From an uncultured Collinsella sp. (GTDB lineage: Bacteria; Actinomycetota; Coriobacteriia; Coriobacteriales; Coriobacteriaceae): a stretch of 7,852 bases of DNA. The notes beneath the pieces were generated by a model. That model searched no databases and was not told the DNA's origin. It worked only from the letters and a program-made list of their open reading frames with translations. This document shows, piece after piece, positions 1-4,969 of the stretch (position 1 is the first letter of the stretch; each line of letters opens with the position of its first letter). The DNA is taken from positions 1 to 7,852 of the forward strand of contig CATZMG010000081.1 of assembly GCA_958421655.1 (NCBI GenBank). The letters run 5' to 3'. The position numbers and the translations under genes are program-made.

Positions 1-1236
1 CCCACCGTAGACATCGAGACCAACCCCTACAAGGCGCAGTTCCCGCTCTTCCAGCAGCACCCCGAGATCGCCTTCCTCGATAGCGCCGCCACCGCGCAGC
101 GCCCTGCCTGTGTGCTCGACGCCGAGCGCGACTTCTATCAGCGCATGAACGCCAACCCCCTGCGCGGCCTGTACTCGCTGTCCGTCGAGGCAACCGACGC
201 CATCGCGAAGGTCCGCCAGCAGATCGCCGACCTCATCGGCGCCTCACAGGCCAACGAGGTCGTCTTCACCCGCAACACGAGCGAGTCGCTCAACCTGGTC
301 GCCAAGAGCTTTGCACCCACGGTGCTCGAGCCCGGTGACGAGGTCGTCATCACCATCATGGAGCACCACTCCAACCTGATTCCGTGGCAGCAGGTCTGCC
401 GCGAGACCGGCGCCAAGCTCGTCTACCTCTACCCCACCAAGACCGGTCAACTCACCACCGAGGAGGTTCTGTCCAAGGTGGGCCCCAAGACCAAAATCTT
501 GGCCGTGGGTCAGGTGTCTAACGTGCTGGGCGTCGAGAACCCGGTCAAGAATCTCGGCAAGCTCGTGCACAAGTACGGCGGCTATCTGGTCGTCGACGGC
601 GCGCAGTCGCTGCCGCACATGCCGGTCGATGTGGCCGATCTGGGCGCCGATTTCTTTGCCTTTAGCGCGCACAAGGCCATGGGCCCCATGGGCATCGGCG
701 TGCTGTGGGGCAAGATGGACCTGCTCAACGCCATGCCGCCCATGCTCACCGGCGGCGAAATGATCGACTCTGTCACCGAGCAGGAAGCCGTCTGGGCGCC
801 CGTCCCCGAGAAGTTCGAGGCCGGCACGCAGGACGCCGCCGGCATCTTCGCCACGGGCGCCGCCCTTGATTACCTGGTCAACACGGTGGGTTACGAGAAC
901 ATCCAGGCCCGCGAGCAGGCACTCGTCCACTACCTGATGGGCGAGCTCATGCAGCTCGACTTTGTCCAGATCATCGGCTCCATCTATTGGGACAACCACC
1001 ACGGCGTTGTGAGCTTTAACGTCAAGGGCATCCACCCGCACGACGTCGCGAGCATCATGGACATGGACGGCGTGTGCATCCGTGCCGGTCACCACTGCGC
1101 GCAGCCGCTGCTTACCTGGCTGGGCGTCGAGAACCTCGCCTGCTGCCGCGCCAGCGTGGCCTTCTACAACGACAAGGCCGACATCGATAAGTTCATCGCC
1201 GGCCTGCATCACGTTTGGAGCACGTTCAATGGGTAA
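1..1236 (+). CDS. sufS: Cysteine desulfurase SufS (5' end cut by window)
   Basis: PLP-dependent group II cysteine desulfurase. It removes sulfur from L-cysteine, leaving alanine and an enzyme persulfide, and supplies the SUF iron-sulfur cluster pathway in the cytoplasm. The frame is open from base 1, and 411 residues are visible. The family is about 405-415 residues long and the visible N-terminus already carries the FLDSAATAQ motif that lies near residue 30 in E. coli SufS, so only a few codons should be missing. A GTG at 112 is internal and is not the start. The cofactor lysine is in SAHK (codon 673-675), after the VDGAQ strand holding the PLP-binding Asp. The persulfide cysteine is in RAGHHCAQP (codon 1096-1098), and CRAS follows near the end. 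The stop overlaps the next gene, sufU, by 8 bases, which suggests translational coupling. The sufBCD genes would be expected upstream. The identification is very secure. Confidence 0.96.
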   Translation, partial: PTVDIETNPYKAQFPLFQQHPEIAFLDSAATAQRPACVLDAERDFYQRMNANPLRGLYSLSVEATDAIAKVRQQIADLIGASQANEVVFTRNTSESLNLVAKSFAPTVLEPGDEVVITIMEHHSNLIPWQQVCRETGAKLVYLYPTKTGQLTTEEVLSKVGPKTKILAVGQVSNVLGVENPVKNLGKLVHKYGGYLVVDGAQSLPHMPVDVADLGADFFAFSAHKAMGPMGIGVLWGKMDLLNAMPPMLTGGEMIDSVTEQEAVWAPVPEKFEAGTQDAAGIFATGAALDYLVNTVGYENIQAREQALVHYLMGELMQLDFVQIIGSIYWDNHHGVVSFNVKGIHPHDVASIMDMDGVCIRAGHHCAQPLLTWLGVENLACCRASVAFYNDKADIDKFIAGLHHVWSTFNG

Positions 1237-1663
1237 TCTGTACACCTCCACCACGTTTATGGAGCACAACTCGCACCCCGACTACAAGTACGAGATGGAT
1301 GCTCCCACGCACGAGCACGACGGCATCAACCCCAGCTGCGGCGACGAGCTCACCTTGCAGCTGCGCGTCGAGAACGGCGTGATCGAGGAGGCCTCCTTTA
1401 CCGGCCACGGCTGCGCCATCAGTCAGGCCAGTGCCGACATCATGGCCGACCTCATCACCGGCGAGACCGTCGAGGAAGCTCACCGCCTGGCAGAGCTCTT
1501 CCTCGCCATGATCCGCGGCGAGCAGCTCTCCGAGGAGGACCTGGAAGACCTGGACGAGGCCGCCCAGCTCCAGGACATCTCGCACATGCCCGCCCGCGTC
1601 AAATGCGCCGAGCTCGCCTGGCGCACCCTCGACGGCATGCTCGAGGGGCAAAATAATCAGTAG
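1229..1663 (+). CDS. sufU: Zinc-dependent sulfurtransferase/scaffold-like protein SufU
   Basis: A 144-residue SufU protein (B. subtilis SufU is of similar length). In Gram-positive SUF systems it accepts the persulfide sulfur from SufS and passes it towards SufBCD. The four zinc/sulfur-transfer positions known for SufU are all visible: Cys37 and Asp39 in PSCGDE, Cys62 in GHGCAISQAS, and Cys126 in VKCAELAW. The insertion between Cys62 and Cys126 (about residues 96-116, acidic, GEQLSEEDLEDLDE) is longer than in IscU and typical of SufU. The frame is open back to 1082, but ATG 1229 is the start. It has a GGAG ribosome binding site at 1217-1220 with 8-base spacing, and upstream residues would only be an out-of-frame reading of the SufS C-terminus. 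The ATG overlaps the sufS stop. A strong terminator follows 30 bases after the stop, so sufU is the last gene of the operon. Confidence 0.95.
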   Translation: MGNLYTSTTFMEHNSHPDYKYEMDAPTHEHDGINPSCGDELTLQLRVENGVIEEASFTGHGCAISQASADIMADLITGETVEEAHRLAELFLAMIRGEQLSEEDLEDLDEAAQLQDISHMPARVKCAELAWRTLDGMLEGQNNQ

Positions 1664-1692
1664 TATTTATTCTGAAATCTTAAGAATTTCGT

Positions 1693-1731
1693 TGGCCGAA
1701 TCGCTTGACTAAGAGCGGTTCGGCCATTTTT
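1693..1731 (+). terminator. Intrinsic terminator of the suf operon
   Basis: A 13-pair stem, 1693-1705 with 1714-1726 (one G-U pair), has an 8-base loop and is followed at once by TTTTT, then C and TTTT. It lies 30 bases after the sufU stop. On the other strand the hairpin is not followed by a T run, so it works mainly for the plus strand and would stop suf transcripts from running into the convergent gene at 1743-2552. Confidence 0.93.
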
Positions 1732-1742
1732 CTTTTCTGCCT

Positions 1743-2552
1743 TTATTTCGATCCCTCGACCTGCGCGTCCACCTGAGCATAAGCGCGCACGATACGAGAG
1801 ACGGTACTTTTGCCAATCCCGGTATACCGCTCAATCTGGCGCACCGTAAAGCCGGCATTGTTCAATCCAACAATAACGGTATCGCGCTGCGCCGGCGGTT
1901 CAGTTTTAACCCCATTGAGCGGAACCCCGAGGCTCTTCGCCAACTTGTCGGCAAAGGCGTGGCGTTCCCACTCTGTATCTTTCATATCGCACAGCGCCGG
2001 CTCGCTGCCGTCGGGCGTCGAAAGCGAATAGGCAATAAAGCCCTCGGCAGAACCAAAAAGTTCAAGCACGCAAGAAGGATCAGAAAATCCCCTCGCGGCA
2101 TCGGCCGCATCACAGTCGTAAGAGCGTAGATGTTCCGCAAAGCTGCTCCAGGGATAACGCTCAATGAGACCGATGCCCGCCTCCTGCGGATCGGCGTGTA
2201 CGGAGCGAATAGCCTCCATCACCTGCCAGTCGGTATCGAGCGAGCGCCGGTCAAAACGGTTCTGGAACAGATGCCCTGTGCGCCCCGTGCGTTTATTGAA
2301 CCGCCGCGCGTACGTCAAAAGCAACCGGTGCATCGCCGCGCTCATCCTGTCCTCGTAATCTGTAAGCACCAAATGCACGTGATTGCCCATAAGGCACCAG
2401 GCGATAACCGTCACACCCTCCTCGCAGCAGCACTCGCGCATCAGCTCCAAAAACTCCCACCGGTCTTCATCGCCCTCAAAGATGAGCTGCCTGCCCGTAC
2501 CGCGGGCACAGACATGGTAAAAGCCGGTAACCGTTCTCCAAACGCGCTGCAT
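1743..2552 (-). CDS. RAYT-like HUH (Y1 transposase domain) protein with C-terminal HTH
   Basis: A 269-residue protein of the Transposase_17/Y1_Tnp superfamily (REP-associated tyrosine transposase, RAYT-like). Domain signs in order: GFYHVCARG (residues 10-18), the metal-binding HUH motif CLMGNHVHLVL (His58, His60), YARRFNKRTGRTGHLFQNRF (81-100), and ADPQEAG with YPWSSF (120-138). Residues about 222-260 form a helix-turn-helix (IERYTGIGKSTVSRIVRAY), a common C-terminal DNA-binding add-on. Family members nick single-stranded DNA at hairpins using a tyrosine in the helix before the NP/DP motif. Here that position reads IRSVHADP, with Ser117 where E. coli RAYT has Tyr in YIYINP, so strand cleavage may be lost or altered. 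The frame is open to 2765, but ATG 2552 is chosen because AAGGGAG lies just upstream of it and the family fold begins there. Codons are less GC3-biased than in neighbouring genes. It stands alone, convergent with sufSU. Function in this host is unknown. Confidence 0.85.
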   Translation of the reverse strand: MQRVWRTVTGFYHVCARGTGRQLIFEGDEDRWEFLELMRECCCEEGVTVIAWCLMGNHVHLVLTDYEDRMSAAMHRLLLTYARRFNKRTGRTGHLFQNRFDRRSLDTDWQVMEAIRSVHADPQEAGIGLIERYPWSSFAEHLRSYDCDAADAARGFSDPSCVLELFGSAEGFIAYSLSTPDGSEPALCDMKDTEWERHAFADKLAKSLGVPLNGVKTEPPAQRDTVIVGLNNAGFTVRQIERYTGIGKSTVSRIVRAYAQVDAQVEGSK

Positions 2553-2585
2553 GGCGCTCCCTTCGCCGGGATCTGCTTGCCATCC

Positions 2586-2614
2586 AATACAGCACGATTG
2601 AAGCGTGCCATCAA
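2586..2614 (-). promoter_or_regulatory. Candidate promoter of the RAYT-like gene
   Basis: On the minus strand, TTGATG (2609-2614) and TGTATT (2586-2591) are separated by exactly 17 bases, each matching 4 of 6 consensus bases. The implied start of transcription is about 25-30 bases before the ATG. The spacer is a dyad, GCACG-N7-CGTGC (2592-2608), which could be an operator. This is pattern matching only. Confidence 0.28.
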
Positions 2615-2834
2615 AACATTCACGCAAAACAATACACTCGCGCGGCCAAAGGCAGAAATCAGGCGGCGAACGGCACCGTTGCAACAGGTCAACCCCCGCA
2701 ATGCTTACAAGAGCTGACCAATAGCTTGCCCAAGACGGACCCCCTCTACGGAAGTTCGCGACCACAGAACATAGAGTTAAACCGTTTCAATTAAAACTTC
2801 CGGACTTCTCGCTACGAAAACTGAGCCGTTCGCC

Positions 2835-2862
2835 GAATATTCCGTGCATTTCGCGGTATTAT
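2835..2862 (+). promoter_or_regulatory. Candidate promoter/operator of the NifU-like operon
   Basis: TATTAT at 2857-2862 matches the -10 consensus in 5 of 6 bases. No good -35 hexamer lies 16-18 bases upstream. That place instead holds the perfect palindrome GAATATTC (2835-2842), which could be a regulator site that replaces or covers the -35. Transcription starting near 2869 would give a leader of about 87 bases. The regulator is unknown and the assignment is tentative. Confidence 0.4.
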
Positions 2863-2878
2863 AGGGGCTGCATGTCAT

Positions 2879-2931
2879 GTCCCTTTCGAAGGGTCGCCCG
2901 GCAATCGCCAGCCACGACCCCCAGACGGGAC
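2879..2931 (+). promoter_or_regulatory. Structured 5' leader of the NifU-like operon
   Basis: The leader RNA can fold in two incompatible ways. One is a local hairpin, CCCTT-TCG-AAGGG (2881-2893). The other is a nested structure with outer GTCCC/GGGAC (2879-2883 with 2927-2931) and inner GGGTCG/CGACCC (2891-2896 with 2915-2920). The GGG at 2891-2893 and CCC at 2881-2883 are shared, so only one fold can form at a time. No U run follows, so this is not a simple attenuator. The ribosome binding site at 2944-2954 is not obviously paired by either fold. No known riboswitch class is recognised. Confidence 0.35.
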
Positions 2932-2955
2932 GCCAACACGATAGAGAGGAGAGGC

Positions 2956-3690
2956 ATGCAGTACTCACAGGAAGTGGAGAACATGTGCCCCGTTGCCAAG
3001 GGTGCATACCACGGCCCCGCACCCATCCCCGAGGAGGGCAAGTGGGTCCAGGCTAAGGAGATTACCGACATCTCCGGTCTTACGCACGGTGTGGGTTGGT
3101 GCGCACCTCAGCAGGGCGCCTGCAAGCTCACGCTGAACGTCAAGGACGGCATCATCGAGGAGGCCCTCGTTGAGACCATCGGCTGCTCGGGCATGACCCA
3201 CTCTGCCGCCATGGCTTCCGAGATCCTTCCCGGTAAGACCATCCTCGAGGCCCTCAACACCGACCTCGTCTGCGACGCCATCAACGTTGCTATGCGCGAG
3301 ATCTTCCTGCAGATCGTTTACGGCCGCAGCCAGACCGCGTTCTCCGAGGGCGGCCTGCCCGTGGGCGCCTCCCTCGACGACCTCGGCAAGGGCCTTCGCT
3401 CCCAGGTCGGCACCATGTTCGGCACCAAGGCCAAGGGCGCCCGTTACCTCGAGCTCGCTCAGGGCTACGTCACCCGCATGGCTCTCAACGACAAGAACGA
3501 GATCATCGCGTTCGAGTTCCTGAACCTCGGTAAGTTCACCGACGCCGTCAAGGCCGGCAAGACCCCCGAGGAGGCCATCGCTGGCGCTATGGGCCACTAT
3601 GGTCAGTGGGAGAACGCTGCCAAGTACATCGACCCGCGCACCGACGAGGAGACTCACTCCGTCGCCAGCGTGTTCCCGGTTCACGAGTAG
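2956..3690 (+). CDS. NifU/IscU-like iron-sulfur scaffold family protein
   Basis: A 244-residue protein of the type annotated in many anaerobes as an iron-sulfur cluster assembly scaffold and found paired with GGGtGRT. Residues about 45-115 resemble the IscU/NifU N-terminal fold: GWCAPQQGACKLTLNVKDG, then ETIGCSGMTHSA, then LPGKTILEAL and a following helix. Cys77 lines up with IscU Cys63. Cys49 and Cys56 lie near the place of IscU Cys37/Asp39 but not in the CGD form. No cysteine occupies the position of IscU Cys106; the other cysteines are Cys11 (ENMCPVAKG) and Cys106 (DLVCDAI). The C-terminal half (about 125-244) is unique to this group, with SEGGLPVGA, GLRSQVGTMFG and YIDPR. ATG 2956 is chosen over the frame opening at 2872 because it follows a GAGGAGAGG ribosome binding site and matches the family start. 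The next gene begins 18 bases after the stop. The cluster-scaffold role is inferred from the fold, not shown. Confidence 0.85.
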   Translation: MQYSQEVENMCPVAKGAYHGPAPIPEEGKWVQAKEITDISGLTHGVGWCAPQQGACKLTLNVKDGIIEEALVETIGCSGMTHSAAMASEILPGKTILEALNTDLVCDAINVAMREIFLQIVYGRSQTAFSEGGLPVGASLDDLGKGLRSQVGTMFGTKAKGARYLELAQGYVTRMALNDKNEIIAFEFLNLGKFTDAVKAGKTPEEAIAGAMGHYGQWENAAKYIDPRTDEETHSVASVFPVHE

Positions 3691-3708
3691 AAAGGGAGGG
3701 AAATAACT

Positions 3709-4713
3709 ATGACTGTTACGTTCGAAGGTTACGAGCGCCGCGCTGACAAGATCAACAAGTGCCTCGCCGACAACGGCATCGCCTCCCTCGAGGAAGCTCT
3801 GCAGATCTGCACCGACAAGGGCTTCAACCCGCGTGAGATCGTCAACAACACCCAGTCCATCGCCTTCCAGAACGCCGAGTGGGCCTACACCCTCGGTTGC
3901 GCTCTCGCTGTCAAGCGTGGCGCCAAGTCCGCTTCTGAGGCTGCCGCCATCATCGGCGAGGGCATCCAGGCCTTCACCGTTCCCGGCTCCGTCGCCGAGG
4001 ACCGCAAGGTCGGTCTGGGCCACGGCAACCTGGGCGCTATGCTGCTCTCCGACGACACCGAGTGCTTCGCCTTCCTGGCCGGTCACGAGTCCTTCGCTGC
4101 CGCTGAGGGTGCTATCGGCCTGGCTCTGAACGCCAACAAGGCTCGCAAGAAGCCGCTGCGCGTCATCCTCAACGGTCTGGGCAAGGACGCTGCTCAGATC
4201 ATCGCCCGCATCAACGGCTTCACCTACGTGAAGACCCAGTTCGACTACTTCACGGGCGAGCTCAAGGTCGTCGAGACCATCCCCTACTCCGATGGTCCCC
4301 GCGCCGCCGTCAACTGCTACGGCGCCGACGACGTCCGCGAGGGCGTTGCCATCATGTGGCACGAGAACGTCGACATCTCGATCACCGGTAACTCCACCAA
4401 CCCCACGCGCTTCCAGCACCCCGTCGCTGGCACCTACAAGAAGGAGCGCCTCGAGGCTGGCAAGAAGTACTTCTCCGTCGCTTCTGGTGGCGGCACTGGC
4501 CGTACCCTGCACCCGGACAACATGGGCGCCGGCCCTGCCTCTTACGGCATGACCGACACCATGGGCCGCATGCACTCCGACGCCCAGTTTGCCGGTTCCT
4601 CCTCCGTGCCTGCGCACGTCGACATGATGGGTCTCATCGGCATGGGCAACAACCCCATGGTCGGTGCCACCGTCGCCTGCGCTGTCGCCGTCGAAGAGGC
4701 CCTCAAGGCCTAA
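3709..4713 (+). CDS. GGGtGRT-family protein (function unknown)
   Basis: A 334-residue protein with the signature GGGTGRT at residues 260-266, inside ASGGGTGRTLHPDNMGAGP, which names the GGGtGRT family. Other striking stretches are GLGHGNLGAMLLSDD (102-116), FLAGHESFAAAEGAIGLA (122-139), VILNGLGKDAAQIIARINGF (152-171), and a Met/Gly-rich end (MGRMHS, VDMMGLIGMGNNPMVGATVACA). The glycine loop and alternating hydrophobic strands suggest a phosphate or nucleotide-type ligand, but this is a guess. Six cysteines are present (18, 34, 64, 119, 203, 324). There is no signal peptide or membrane segment, so it should be cytoplasmic. A strong AAAGGGAGGG ribosome binding site (3691-3700) sits 8 bases before the ATG, and the NifU-like gene ends 18 bases upstream, so the two form an operon. 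Codons are extremely biased to C/G endings, implying high expression. The biochemical role is not known to me. Confidence 0.88.
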   Translation: MTVTFEGYERRADKINKCLADNGIASLEEALQICTDKGFNPREIVNNTQSIAFQNAEWAYTLGCALAVKRGAKSASEAAAIIGEGIQAFTVPGSVAEDRKVGLGHGNLGAMLLSDDTECFAFLAGHESFAAAEGAIGLALNANKARKKPLRVILNGLGKDAAQIIARINGFTYVKTQFDYFTGELKVVETIPYSDGPRAAVNCYGADDVREGVAIMWHENVDISITGNSTNPTRFQHPVAGTYKKERLEAGKKYFSVASGGGTGRTLHPDNMGAGPASYGMTDTMGRMHSDAQFAGSSSVPAHVDMMGLIGMGNNPMVGATVACAVAVEEALKA

Positions 4714-4744
4714 TCGCGCCCGCGCGATGCTCAGATAGTTGAGC
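4714..4744 (+). repeat. Two small hairpins between the GGGtGRT stop and its terminator
   Basis: Directly after the stop codon come TCGCGC-CC-GCGCGA (4714-4727; five pairs with a workable 4-base loop) and GCTCA-N6-TGAGC (4729-4744). With the terminator they give three hairpins in 63 bases. They may protect the 3' end of the mRNA, or may be incidental. Confidence 0.5.
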
Positions 4745-4748
4745 TTTG

Positions 4749-4785
4749 GAGCCGCTACCCACCCGGGTAGCGGCTCTTTTTGTTT
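4749..4785 (+). terminator. Intrinsic terminator of the NifU-like/GGGtGRT operon
   Basis: A perfect 12-pair stem, GAGCCGCTACCC (4749-4760) with GGGTAGCGGCTC (4765-4776), has the 4-base loop ACCC, followed by TTTTT, G, TTT. It is a textbook Rho-independent terminator and separates this operon from the flavoprotein gene. Confidence 0.96.
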
Positions 4786-4850
4786 GCGCTGGCGCAGGGT
4801 ATCTAATGCCGATATATCAGCTGGGGCGAAATACGAGATGTGAAGAGATG

Positions 4851-4873
4851 GAGCGTCAGAGCGTCCATGACGC
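4851..4873. promoter_or_regulatory. Direct repeat and dyad upstream of the flavoprotein gene
   Basis: GAGCGTC occurs twice in a row (4851-4857 and 4859-4865). The second copy overlaps a dyad GCGTC-CAT-GACGC (4861-4873). The pair lies about 100 bases before the start at 4970. A TTGACG at 4902-4907 could be a -35, but no good -10 follows at 16-18 bases. The elements may be a regulator site; the evidence is weak. Confidence 0.22.
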
Positions 4874-4969
4874 CCACCTGCCATATTTGCCCTTTACCGA
4901 TTTGACGGGTCTTTGCGGCCCCATTGCCGATCACCCGTGCGACAATGCGCCGGACGAGAAAGGAATCCG

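Larger units (their letters stand above)
2553..2955. other. 403-base non-coding divergent region
   Basis: No convincing gene is seen between the RAYT-like start (2552) and the NifU-like start (2956). The open frames here lack a ribosome binding site or recognisable protein and are extensions of, or antisense to, the neighbours. The stretch 2760-2870 is clearly AT-richer than its surroundings, as expected for promoters. It holds a possible minus-strand promoter (2586-2614), a small dyad AACGG-CA-CCGTT (2669-2680), an 8-bp inverted repeat CGGAAGTT/AACTTCCG (2749-2756 and 2795-2802, 38 bases apart), a plus-strand -10 candidate (2857-2862), and a hairpin-rich leader (2879-2931). Confidence 0.7.

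Noticed and set aside
244..1269. 341-codon minus-strand open frame over sufS
   Set aside because: It is antisense to an unmistakable SufS, its composition is typical of an antisense shadow, and no RBS or family is apparent.
2553..2765. N-terminal extension of the RAYT-like protein by 71 residues
   Set aside because: The extension has no family similarity that I recognise, whereas ATG 2552 has a good Shine-Dalgarno sequence and begins at the normal family start.
2872..2955. Earlier start of the NifU-like protein
   Set aside because: No RBS precedes ATG 2872. The added residues are Arg/Pro-rich and come from the hairpin leader, and ATG 2956 has a strong RBS.
2965..4884. 639-codon open frame on the minus strand
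   Set aside because: It lies antisense to the NifU-like and GGGtGRT genes and through their terminator. Strong C/G third-position bias in the sense genes keeps this frame open, and the translation is low-complexity (V/G/A/D/L-rich) with no recognisable fold.
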